64,000 nucleotides of DNA. Origin: Azolla caroliniana. Lineage: Eukaryota; Polypodiophyta. Every line of letters begins with the position of its first letter. Positions within the stretch are counted from its first letter, which is position 1. The DNA is taken from NCBI GenBank assembly GCA_043228905.1, contig JBHGNT010000017.1, positions 6,014,001 to 6,078,000 on the forward strand. Reading direction: 5' to 3'. The notes below the pieces were generated by a model. That model saw only the letters and a list, made by a program, of their open reading frames with translations. It made no database searches and was not told where the DNA came from. Both the position numbers and the translations under genes were made by a program. This document shows, piece after piece, positions 1-8,788 of the stretch.

Positions 1-643
1 GGACCGATCTGCCTCCGTGTATAGCATCCGGCTATTAGTGGGTGCGCTAGTTGACGCACCAGCGTGGTTCTCCTCTACAAGGAGCATCAACTGTAAGTCG
101 AAAAATGACGGCGTATTCTCCCTTGTACACACCGCCATTTGGAACGCTCTAAACTTAGATGCCAAGCCCCCAAGACAGACCTGTACCATCTCATGTACCA
201 TCTCATCTTCCTCTACGGTAACATTGATAGAGGCAAGCAAGTCATAGATCTCTTTGATCCGGGCCGTGTAGTCCGCCACCGACATGTCCTTCTATCGGAC
301 ATTGCTCAACTCATGTCGGAGTTGCAGCTTCCGGGCTGTAGTGCTCGCGGCGAAAACCTTCTTCAGGTTCCCCCAAGCCTCCTTCATCGTCTTGGTGTCG
401 AATGTGGCTCAGCAGTTGGTCTCCGACACTGGAAGCGAAGCAGTACATCACTTTGCTTGCCAATTGTTCCCACACTGGGAAGTCCTTATGTGCCGCATCA
501 GGTGTTGTTTCATTGGCTCCTTCGACGAAACTCCAGTAGCCATGCCCAAGCAAGTACTGGTGCATCTTGTACGACCAAGATGCGTAGTTGGATCTGTCAA
601 GTTTCTCCACAGGGAGCGAGCTAGCCATCCCTCTATCCATCAC
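1..643 (-). pseudogene. copia gag of element E (broken)
   Basis: Encodes the N-terminal part of a copia Gag (capsid-like UBN2/DUF4219 type), with KLDRSNYASWSYKMHQYL near the start and HKDFPVWEQLASKVMYCF after it. The reading frame shifts near 395-400. In the second frame the protein continues (AWGNLKKVFAASTTARKLQL) but meets a TAG at 292-294. The same TAG is present in element D at 18,188-18,190. Start taken at the ATG whose complement ends at 643. Not functional as it stands. Confidence 0.8.
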
Positions 644-733
644 TTCTCTGTCTGTTGTTCTTACGACCTGTTAGGGTTTGCTTTCAAGCGTTTGTCGGCT
701 GTAGAGGTTCTCAACCCTCGTGCTCTGATACCA

Positions 734-948
734 TGTAAATGATTACTTGCGGAAGGGTTAGAAAACAGAGAAAGCAGAGAATACACAAAGTACACGGGAG
801 AGATAGAGAGAGCAGAACGTAAAAGCTATATTCAAAAACGATAAAAACACTCTGTGTATACAACTGTGCTCAATAGCACTATTTATACAAATCCTCGTGG
901 GACTGACAAAAGTACCGCGTACTTCAATGTTCACACGAGCATCTAACA
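734..948 (-). repeat. 5' LTR of copia E
   Basis: On the minus strand this 215-bp block begins TGTTAGATG and ends CATTTACA, giving TG...CA ends. It is followed directly by the initiator-Met primer site. It is short for a copia LTR but within range. The right boundary at 948 is inferred from the TG terminus only, since the partner LTR is not in the window. Confidence 0.6.
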
Positions 949-1218
949 CTTACTACGAGACTATAACTGCCTAGTAGTCTAAACTAATACTAGGCTTCCG
1001 GTTACCGATTGGATCCGGCTAACCGGCTCCCTAGCTCACCGGCTCTGTTGCTTGCCGGCTCGGTTGCTCACCGGCTTACCGATCCATCTCGCTTGCCGGC
1101 TCAGGCTTATCCAGCCAATTCAGCTCCAGTTGAGCTTGTCGCTCAATATGTTGTATTTCCGGATAACCGTCTGTGTATTCTATGCTTTGTCTAATGCTTC
1201 CACACGTAATCTTTTACA
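949..1218 (+). repeat. 3' part of the 5' LTR of copia D, with a CCGGCT minisatellite
   Basis: The last bases (CGTAATCTTTTACA) directly precede the primer site TGGTATCAGAGC at 1,219-1,230, so an LTR ends at 1,218. Bases about 1,013-1,110 repeat a short CTCACCGGCT / CTTGCCGGCT motif. About 75 bp at the LTR end closely match 21,699-21,774. The LTR start is not visible. Confidence 0.6.
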
Positions 1219-1476
1219 TGGTATCAGAGCACAAGGGTTAGAAGAACCTTATTCCACTGACAAACTGAATCAACACAGAGATGAAGAGTTTTCATCCGAA
1301 CAATAGGAACATGGACAGAGGTATGGGAAGCTCACTTCCAACAAAAAAGCTCGATAGGAGTAACTATGCATCTTGCTCGTACAAGATGCACCAATACTTG
1401 ATTGGTCATGGATACTGGAGTTACGTCGAAGAAGTGAATGATGTAGCACCGAATGTGACACACAAGGACTTTCCGG
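1219..1476 (+). pseudogene. copia D gag, N-terminal part, interrupted by gypsy C
   Basis: After the primer site a Gag begins (ATG at 1,281 or 1,311), with KLDRSNYASCSYKMHQYLIG and then THKDFP, closely matching element E's Gag. The frame is cut at 1,476/1,477 where gypsy C begins, and the homologous sequence resumes at 18,002. This is the left half of an element split by a 16.5-kb insertion. Confidence 0.85.
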
Positions 1477-1825
1477 TGTCGTGAAAATCCGTCACTATGT
1501 GCGGATCGTGAGGCGGAACCATCGGGTTTATGGACGGGAAGGAATTAGGGCTTACACGCACAACACAATGAAGGCTTACACAATCAATATACGAGTATTC
1601 AAACCTGTTTGTGAAAAGGAGAGGTGCATGGACAAGCCCGAATCAACCCCTAGTCATAAGGCGAACGAATGCACATGAGGAAGGCTTACACACGGACACA
1701 CAAGGAAAAGGCTTACTTACACACACGAGAGACAGAGTTTCGAATGCCTTTGTGAAAAGAGAGGTGCATGGGCAAGCCCGAACGCTCCCTTGTTACAAAA
1801 CACGTGAACACACAAGCAAGGTTTA
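1477..1825 (-). repeat. 3' LTR of gypsy C, outer piece
   Basis: Aligns to the start of the other C LTR at 16,417 (TGTCGtGAAAATCCGTCA against TGTCGcGAAAATCCGTCA) and continues through the first tandem-repeat units (core GGAGAGGTGCATGG at about 1,619 and 1,758). It is cut at 1,825 by copia A and resumes at 7,283. Confidence 0.85.
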
Positions 1826-2115
1826 TGTTGGGGACGAGGTCGTCTATGCGGAAGATCAAGAAGCATTCGATCCTTGCTGAGTACCTGCGTATGACAGAAT
1901 GTAGGTCGTTGCACAGAGAGAGAGAGAGAGAGAGAGACACACACACAAAAAGACTCTTTATTTCACAAAGCAATAATACAACACCCAACCTTACAAAAAG
2001 GTTACAAGGTCACTATATATAGTGACCGACTTAGGGCAACTACCCTTTATGCTAATTACATAAATGGCCAAAACGGGATAGTGTGAATACGTCCATTATA
2101 CACATGTATTCGACA
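1826..2115 (-). repeat. 3' LTR of copia A
   Basis: 290-bp LTR with TG...CA ends. It holds a (GA)n run at about 1,915-1,936 and an 18-bp perfect palindrome with a TATA core at 2,009-2,026. Nearly identical to 6,989-7,282, apart from C/T in the GGCCAAAAcGGGA stretch and the GA/CA run length. Confidence 0.95.
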
Positions 2116-2308
2116 CTCCCCCGTAATGGGCGTATACATGGGTTATCTAAGATTACAGGTATAGACTTAGGTTCTCGGACATATCAGCTTTGTTCGAGTC
2201 GGCAGGGTCCGAAGGCAGAAGACCGAACTGGTCGGGTCGGAACAGTTGAAGCCGATCATTAAGCAACTGATGTCGGTTGTCGGGAACCATCCTGCTCTGT
2301 GTCCCGCT

Positions 2309-5300
2309 CTAACCGGACTGGTTTGTCGTTACGCCCATCTGATGCCGAAGAGACCGAAAACGGTCTGCCGAAAGACACTTGGTCATTCCATCTGCGACAT
2401 TGTCGGTTGTGGATATTTTCTCTAGACCGATTTTCCCTGAAATGACGCAGTCCCGAACGAAGTGATATCGAACGTCGATATGTTTGGAGGCGTTGTGGTG
2501 AACCGGATTTTTCGACAAGGCAACAGCACCTTGACTGTCGCTGTAGACAACTGGAGCTGAGTCATGGTCGACTTGTCGAAACGTGTGCGCCAGCCGACCG
2601 AGCCACAAAGCTTCTTTTGCTGCGTCGGACGCAGCTACATATTCTGCTTCGGTCGTTGAGGTCGTTGTGCACTCCTGAAGTTTCGACTTCCACGAGATTG
2701 CTCCATTGCTGAATTTGAAGCAGTATCCGGTTGTTGATTTCCGACTGTCTATACAGCCGGCGAAATCCGAGTCGGTGTAACCGACTACGCCTGAGGTTCG
2801 GTTCGGACCGAAAAGAATGCCGTGGTCTTTTGTGCCAGCCAGATATCTGAACACATGCTTGACTGCGTTCCAATGCGATCGGCCAGGATTGTGCATAAAT
2901 CTGCTAACGACTCCTACGGCGTGAGAAATATCAGGCCGTGTCGCGACCATCAGGTACATAAGGGAGCCGACTGCCGGTGCATACGGTACCGACTTCATAT
3001 CTTCCCCCTCCGAGCCGGATGTCGGGCAGTCTCGCTTAGAGAGCCGAAGATTCATGGGGAGCGGGGTTGAAGCAGATTTGGCTGATTGCATGTTGAAGCG
3101 TTCCAAGACACGTCCGATATAGTCGGTCTGAGACAAAAAGAGATGTCGTTTATCGCGATGCCGACTAATTTTCATGCCAAGGATGTGTCGTGCCGGACCG
3201 AGGTCCTTCATGGCAAACTTCAACCGCAGTTGCCGAACGAGATCGGCAAGTTCGCCCGCGTGGCGTCCAGAAATTAGCATGTCGTCCACGTAAATGATGA
3301 GGAAGATGGGTGATCCATCTTGAGCTGTGTTGGTGAGGAGACAATGGTCCTCATCGCTTTTGGAGAAGCCGATCGATTGGATGAAGTCGTCGAACTTCTT
3401 GTACCATTGTCGCGGTGCCTGTTTGAGGCCGTATAGACTCTTCCTGAGTCGGCAGACTAGATGTTCTTGGCCAGTTGCCACGAAACCTTTTGGCTGCTCC
3501 ATATAAATTTCCTCCTCGAGATCACCATGGAGGAAGGCTGTTTTGACATCTAGCTGAATCAGCTCCAAGTTATCGGCTGCCACGACGCCGAGCAGAAAAC
3601 GAAGGGTTGTCATTTTCACCACTGGTGAAAAAATCTCGTCGAAGTCGACGCCATATTCTTGTCGGAAGCCCTTCGCAACTAATCTGGCCTTGTACTTTGG
3701 GGTGGTCGAATCAGACGTCTCTTTTAGTCGATAAACCCACTTGCAAGGAAGAGCACGTCGGTTCCTAGGTAATTCGACCAGATCCCAAGTCTTGTTTGCC
3801 CGGATGGAGTGCATTTCCGACTCCATCGCCAGATGCCAGGTGGCCGAATCGACAGATGTCGATGCTTCTTCGTAAGACGTCGGTTCGCCGGCGTCGGTGA
3901 AGAAAATTCCAGGAGAATACCTCTCCGGAGGTTGCGACAGTCTCTCGGATCGTCGAGGTATGATTGGACTGGTCGCATCGGGTATCGAGGTCGGATGGTC
4001 CGAAACCGAATCATTCGGCTGTGCCGAGTCAGAGTTGTCCGAGTCGGTAGTATAAGGTTCAGCTACCCGTGAAGCTGACCGTGTGTTGAGAGCGGGGCCT
4101 TCTTGAAGGGTCGGCACATCGGAGAATGTTACCCTTCGGACTTCGATCGGTTTTTCGACTGATGGATTCATAGTCGACTCGTTGAACACAACGTCCGAAC
4201 TTCGAACGATTTGTCTGCGTTCGGGGTCCCAGAGTCGGTATCCCATTTCGCCGTCTGATCCATATCCAAGGAAAATGCATTTCCTGGACCGAGGTGCAAG
4301 TTTTCGGCGATCATCTTTCGGAATGAGGGCGTACGCCTCGCATCCGAAGATCCTCAGCTTGTCGTAATTCGGCTTACTGCCGATCCATAGTTCCTGAGGA
4401 ATTTGAAGTCCTAGAGGTCTACTTGGCGACATATTGATTATGTGTACTGTCGTGAGTAGAGCCTCTGCCCAGAAGCCATCCGACAGTCGGGAGTGTTGGA
4501 GCATGGAAACTATCCGTTCTTGGATTGTCCGATTCATTCGTTCTGCAATCCCGTTTTGCTCCGGACTGTGTGGTGCCGTAAATTCACGTCGGATGCCGCG
4601 TTGTCGGCAGAATTTGACGAATTCTTCGGATTTGAACTCTCCCCCATTGTCTGTCCGAAGGCATTTCAGCTTTCGGTCGGTTTGATTTTCTACCATAGCG
4701 AGCCAATCGGTGAAGATCGAGAAGACACGATCTTTGGTGCGAATTGGATAAGCCCACACCTTTCGAGTCGAATCGTCAATAAAACTGACGAAGTAAGAGG
4801 CACCGCCTAGAGACTGATGCGGCATTGGGCCACAGACGTCCGAATGGACTAAATCAAGAGGTCTCGTTTCTCTTGGTGCTGATGTCGGGTGTGATGCGGC
4901 TGCTTGTTTGCCATACTGGCAATGCTCGCAGAATTGATGGTCGGAGAAGGAGAGTTTGGGGATGTATCCGGCTCTAGATAGATGCGTGATGCCGGCCTTG
5001 CTGAGGTGTCCTAATCTTCGGTGCCATAGTGATGACACAGGAATATCCACCAAAAACAGGTTACCCTCTCTGAGCGTAACATGTAACGGATACAGGGAGT
5101 GTATCTTGGGTCCTCTAGCAAGCAGGAGGTTCCCCCTGTGGAGTGTCCACCCTCCCGAAGAAAAACCGGCACGAATGCCGTCTTCATCTAGTTGTCCGAC
5201 TGAGATCAATGGCCTTGAGAGCTCGGGTACATGTCGGACATTGTGAAGTACAAGTGTAGAGCCACCTGCAAGGTTGAGCTCTACTGTGCCGATTCCGATG

Positions 5301-6325
5301 ATGTCACAGTGTTGTGAGTTGCCGACTCGAACTGAGTCGGAGTGACGGACCGTATATTGCCGAAATTGGGATCTATGAGGAGTCACGTGAAATGACGCGC
5401 CCGAATCCAAGAGCCATGTGCTCGATTCTTCAGTCGTGAGCAGAACTTCGGATCCGACTGGATTTTCGATTGACAGTATATTCGGGTCGTCCGGTAGTAC
5501 ATCAGCCGAGAAGCTGACGTAATTGATCTCCTCATGCCGGCCACTCTTCTTGTTGTTCTTGTTCTTGAGTGCGCGGCAGTCGGCTTTGATGTGTCCGGGT
5601 TTCTTGCAATAGTTGCAGATTCGGTTATCCCGTGACTGGCTCCATCTTCGCTGATTGTTCGGCGGCCGTGAGGAATCTCGTCCTCGTATGTTCGATCGGT
5701 CTGTCGAACCTTGTACTACATAAGCGTCGTCTGTTGAGTCTTTGGCAAAAGACTTTCTCCGAGCTGCTTCGGTCAGGATTGCGCTCGTGACTTCGGAGTA
5801 TTTAACAGCCGTGGTTGACGCGTTGCACACGGTTGTGACGAAAGTTTCCCATGATGAGGGAAGGCTGCTCATGAGTATCATTGCTCTGAGTTCATCCTCG
5901 ATTGCCGTCCCCTGTGACGAGATTTGGGAGCTTATGCTTTCGTACTCATTGAGGTGTGCTTGAACCGAGTCGGATTCTTTCATCCGCAAGTTGTAGAGGC
6001 GCCGGATCAGAAACATCTTCGTTGCGGCGACCTTCTTTTCGTAAGTGTCCGACAGTGTTTTCCACAGTTCGAATGCTGTCGTACACGATTGCACCGTAAA
6101 GTATACCGATTCCGATAGGTGCATCCGAATCGTGGCGCGGACGATTCTGTCCAGCTTTTGCCACTCAATTGGTTTGTATCCTTCTGGAGGTTCTTCATTT
6201 TCGATGGGATCGATTTGCCCCTTGACTATGAGATAGTCCTGCATTTGCTCCTTCCAGAAGTTGAAGTTCGATCCATCGAACTTTCGTAGACTCATTTCCG
6301 ACGAGCCGGATGTTGATGCCATCAA
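2309..6325 (-). CDS. copia gag-pol polyprotein, 1,338 residues, intact
   Basis: Single open frame encoding all retrotransposition functions. Gag is at residues 1-230, with a CX2CX4HX4C zinc knuckle (CNYCKKPGHIKADC) at about 237-250. The retropepsin motif DSGA is at about 307. The integrase has an H2C2-like HRRLGH...CEHCQYGK region and catalytic D496, D559 (RTDNGG) and E595 (GIAERMN). The reverse transcriptase has YVDD at about 1,012, and RNase H has YTDSDFAGC and ends SKHIDVRYHFVRD. The order PR-IN-RT-RH is diagnostic of Ty1/copia. The start MMASTSG is the first ATG after a 660-bp leader. No stops or frameshifts, so this copy could be autonomous. Element G carries a decayed relative of this ORF. 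Confidence 0.97.
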   Translation of the reverse strand: MMASTSGSSEMSLRKFDGSNFNFWKEQMQDYLIVKGQIDPIENEEPPEGYKPIEWQKLDRIVRATIRMHLSESVYFTVQSCTTAFELWKTLSDTYEKKVAATKMFLIRRLYNLRMKESDSVQAHLNEYESISSQISSQGTAIEDELRAMILMSSLPSSWETFVTTVCNASTTAVKYSEVTSAILTEAARRKSFAKDSTDDAYVVQGSTDRSNIRGRDSSRPPNNQRRWSQSRDNRICNYCKKPGHIKADCRALKNKNNKKSGRHEEINYVSFSADVLPDDPNILSIENPVGSEVLLTTEESSTWLLDSGASFHVTPHRSQFRQYTVRHSDSVRVGNSQHCDIIGIGTVELNLAGGSTLVLHNVRHVPELSRPLISVGQLDEDGIRAGFSSGGWTLHRGNLLLARGPKIHSLYPLHVTLREGNLFLVDIPVSSLWHRRLGHLSKAGITHLSRAGYIPKLSFSDHQFCEHCQYGKQAAASHPTSAPRETRPLDLVHSDVCGPMPHQSLGGASYFVSFIDDSTRKVWAYPIRTKDRVFSIFTDWLAMVENQTDRKLKCLRTDNGGEFKSEEFVKFCRQRGIRREFTAPHSPEQNGIAERMNRTIQERIVSMLQHSRLSDGFWAEALLTTVHIINMSPSRPLGLQIPQELWIGSKPNYDKLRIFGCEAYALIPKDDRRKLAPRSRKCIFLGYGSDGEMGYRLWDPERRQIVRSSDVVFNESTMNPSVEKPIEVRRVTFSDVPTLQEGPALNTRSASRVAEPYTTDSDNSDSAQPNDSVSDHPTSIPDATSPIIPRRSERLSQPPERYSPGIFFTDAGEPTSYEEASTSVDSATWHLAMESEMHSIRANKTWDLVELPRNRRALPCKWVYRLKETSDSTTPKYKARLVAKGFRQEYGVDFDEIFSPVVKMTTLRFLLGVVAADNLELIQLDVKTAFLHGDLEEEIYMEQPKGFVATGQEHLVCRLRKSLYGLKQAPRQWYKKFDDFIQSIGFSKSDEDHCLLTNTAQDGSPIFLIIYVDDMLISGRHAGELADLVRQLRLKFAMKDLGPARHILGMKISRHRDKRHLFLSQTDYIGRVLERFNMQSAKSASTPLPMNLRLSKRDCPTSGSEGEDMKSVPYAPAVGSLMYLMVATRPDISHAVGVVSRFMHNPGRSHWNAVKHVFRYLAGTKDHGILFGPNRTSGVVGYTDSDFAGCIDSRKSTTGYCFKFSNGAISWKSKLQECTTTSTTEAEYVAASDAAKEALWLGRLAHTFRQVDHDSAPVVYSDSQGAVALSKNPVHHNASKHIDVRYHFVRDCVISGKIGLEKISTTDNVADGMTKCLSADRFRSLRHQMGVTTNQSG

Positions 6326-6988
6326 ATTTGGTTTCGGTTGACGGAGCTCGGTTCGGAGTTGACTACGAACCTTGTTGGAGTGCAGCCGGTTGGCTCACCC
6401 GATATCGTTCTAGTCGGATTTGAACCCGAGTCGGTTCGGCTTCGGAACTTGCTCGAGTTGACTCCGGTAGCTTGAGGGACAGAACCGACTGGTCTTCCCG
6501 AATGTTGCCGAGTCGGAGTGAGCCCGGTTCGCTTCGGATATATATGCCGAATACCGATTATTGAAACCGATTATCTGGACCGATTCTGCTTCGGTTGACT
6601 GCAGCGACGAGAGAGACGGATCCAACTGATCCTCTCGAATGTCGATCAGCCAGATGAAGCACGAATTTGGGGTTGTTGTCTTGAGACCGATCTGCACCGA
6701 GTGGTTACAACGAGCGGCGTTTGATTACCTCTTCGGATGCCGTTAAACCGAATGGAGCACGATCGTGTCAATGTTGCACAGGGGGATTTCACCTCGAGCG
6801 GTTACGATCACAAGGAACGGAGTACAACCTGCTGGCTTACTCCAAGCAAAGATGATCTAACGCAATGAGATGCAAACCTGGTTTTTCTTCTTCTTCTCTC
6901 TTCTTCGAATGACGCAGGAAACCGAATGCAGAGACGACGGCCGACAGCGGATTGAAGGACCGACTACTGTGCAGGCTCTGATACCAGA
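6326..6988 (-). other. Untranslated leader of copia A
   Basis: The 663 bp between the 5' LTR and the gag-pol start. The primer site TGGTATCAGAGC lies at the LTR junction (complement of about 6,976-6,987). The rest contains no substantial ORF and is rich in the CGGTT/CCGA words seen throughout this element. It would serve as the packaging and priming leader; that role is inferred from position. Confidence 0.75.
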
Positions 6989-7073
6989 TGTTGGGGACGA
7001 GGTCGTCTATGCGGAAGATCAAGAAGCATTCGATCCTTGCTGAGTACCTGCGTATGACAGAATGTAGGTCGTT

Positions 7074-7111
<38 letters not shown>

Positions 7112-7282
7112 ACAAAAAGACTCTTTATTTCACAAAGCAATAATACAACACCCAACCTTACAAAAAGGTTACAAGGTCACTATATATAGTGACCGACTTA
7201 GGGCAACTACCCTTTATGCTAATTACATAAATGGCCAAAATGGGATAGTGTGAATACGTCCATTATACACATGTATTCGACA
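6989..7282 (-). repeat. 5' LTR of copia A
   Basis: 294-bp LTR with TG...CA ends, longer than its partner only through a longer GA run. The 18-bp palindrome at 7,176-7,193 has a TATATATA centre in the position of a promoter TATA box. The GTTTA target duplication follows at 7,283-7,287. Confidence 0.95.
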
Positions 7283-7351
7283 GTTTATACATGGGAGACA
7301 CAATTTCGAACGCCTTTGTGAAAGGAGAGGTGCATGGGCAAGCCCGAACGC
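7283..7351 (-). repeat. 3' LTR of gypsy C, inner piece
   Basis: Continues the LTR tandem unit cut at 1,825 (ACACAATTTCGAACGCCTTTG, then GGAGAGGTGCATGGGCAAGC). It stops abruptly at about 7,351, where protease-region sequence of C begins. The rest of this LTR, which should run some 700 bp further as in 17,276-18,001, is deleted. Confidence 0.8.
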
Positions 7352-8079
7352 TCAATGTTCAAAGTTTTGAACTTGACGCGTCTCTCTCTCATTGAGTGTA
7401 GTCATCCCATACGCACCATTAGGTGCTAAATATAGTTTTCCTTCTTGCTTCTTTCTTCTTTTCGGGGACTTACTTTTTCTCAAACTATCTTTCCCCAATT
7501 CTTCAATAGTCCATGTTAAAAATCTGAGGCCTCATCTCTGAGGCTATCTTGGTTCCTCTCATGATTAGCTCGCACTGTCAAGAATTGAACCGACTTTTGA
7601 CCATCAAGACTCTTCACCCGAGCGAATGTTGCTCCACTAGTGAACACCTTAGTCTCCATCCTTGATGATGATATGTAGGGTTGCCCAAGAATCACCAAAT
7701 GGGAAGCCGAATCTTGCACAAAAAAGTGTTGGTCGATCTCTACATCCCTGATTGTGACTTGAATGTTGGGACATCCTCCATAAAGATCTTCTATGGCCTT
7801 CGTCGCCGCACGAATCTTCCATCCATGGTTTGTGTTGATAGGCCATCTTCCCTTCTTGTAGAAATCCGTCGACATGAGGTTAATCTCTGATCCATGGTCT
7901 ATAAGAGCCACAACCATCTCTTTCTTCTCTCCAATCTTCACCGGAATTTCCGTTGTCGCTTTCGCCCAATGGGGTCATGTATAATGACTGTCCACTAGAT
8001 CTTCTTCTTTCTCTTCCGTTCTTGCCATAGTTATGGCATTGGTTGTCACCTTTGTCGAAATTCCCTCTTCCTCATTCGC
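7352..8079 (-). pseudogene. gypsy C protease region
   Basis: Minus-strand frame with the retropepsin signature ALIDHGSEINL (DHG in place of the usual DSG/DTG), then FFVQDSASHLVILGQPY, the hydrophobic-Leu-Gly motif of the second half of the fold. Closely parallel to element B's protease at 11,953-13,017. Upstream it is cut at 8,079 by gypsy B, and an in-frame stop precedes the PHWA motif (about 7,980). Downstream, RT and integrase are absent. Confidence 0.85.
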
Positions 8080-8733
8080 TGTCGTGCCTTTCGGCGCCAG
8101 ATCGTTTGCGTGAGTCGGGTGGGAACCGTTGGGGTTTTGGACTAGGAGAAAGAAGAATATGAGATAATGTTAGTTAGGAAGAGATTGTAAGAAGAAGATA
8201 TGAAACTCGTGAATCCCAGGAGTATAATGTATTAATGGGTAATTAGATTGTAAGAGAGAATTAGATGATAAAATCGTGAATCCCACGAATATTTTGTATT
8301 AATCAATCCTTCTAAAAAAAATCAACAACCCTATACATCTTTCTCTCTTCCTTATATAGTGTTGGAAGAGTCTAAGTTTATCACATGCAAGCATCATGTT
8401 TTTCCTAACTTTAGTTTTCATGCACACTACATGTGCATGATTAGCTTTCTATCCCATCTTTTCTTTTTAACTCGAGTGTGTATGCATGAATAACTTTTTG
8501 TACCATGCATATCTAGAATATTTACATGGGATAAAGTTTAGTATAACTTTAAAATTCATAGTATGCTAGTATAGTGGTAAGGCTGGGTTTGTCAAAGTGG
8601 AGGTACAGGGTTTGAATCCTGCCCTATGCACGTAATGAATATTTTTAATATTTTATTTTTATTTATTATATGTACTCTAAATCGGATATAGTGTTTTACA
8701 TATTTCACGTAGTGTGTGATTCACACTACAACA
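8080..8733 (-). repeat. 3' LTR of gypsy B
   Basis: 654-bp LTR (TGTCGTGCC...CTACAACA) nearly identical to 14,033-14,728 apart from substitutions and a roughly 40-bp internal duplication in the other copy. Just outside, on the interior side, the minus strand reads AGGGGGCGAG, a good polypurine tract. Confidence 0.9.
8557..8630 (+). other. tRNA-Asp-like sequence inside gypsy B 3' LTR
   Basis: Carries a pol III A box TAGTATAGTGG at 8,567-8,577 and B box GGTTTGAATCC at 8,609-8,619, spaced as in a tRNA gene. GTC lies in the anticodon position (8,591-8,593). Plant tRNA-Asp has the same TAGTATAGTGGTAAG run. Acceptor-like CATAG (8,557) pairs with CTATG (8,624). The stems are imperfect, so this is a tRNA-derived relic rather than a working tRNA gene. 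It lies antisense to the retroelement. Confidence 0.6.
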
Positions 8734-8788
8734 CTCGCCCCCTCCGAACCCACACATCCTCCGGTATGTGCCGAAGTCCCGATGCTTG

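Larger units (their letters stand above)
1..948 (-). mobile_element. Ty1/copia element E, truncated by window edge
   Basis: Minus-strand copia fragment that leaves the window at base 1. Its 5' LTR is at 734-948. The primer site (complement of 722-733, TGGTATCAGAGC) is the usual plant initiator-Met tRNA site and abuts the LTR. Gag follows at 1-643. The 3' half and the second LTR are outside the window, so no target duplication can be checked. Confidence 0.8.
1826..7282 (-). mobile_element. Intact, recently inserted Ty1/copia element A
   Basis: Complete 5.46-kb copia on the minus strand. LTRs are 1,826-2,115 and 6,989-7,282. The primer site (TGGTATCAGAGC, complement at about 6,976-6,987) lies inside the right LTR, and a polypurine tract (ACGGGGGAG on the minus strand) sits just inside the left LTR. 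The flanking 5-bp duplication GTTTA at 1,821-1,825 and 7,283-7,287 is perfect. One unbroken gag-pol ORF fills the interior. The LTRs differ by about one base plus the length of a GA run, so insertion was recent. Confidence 0.97.
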
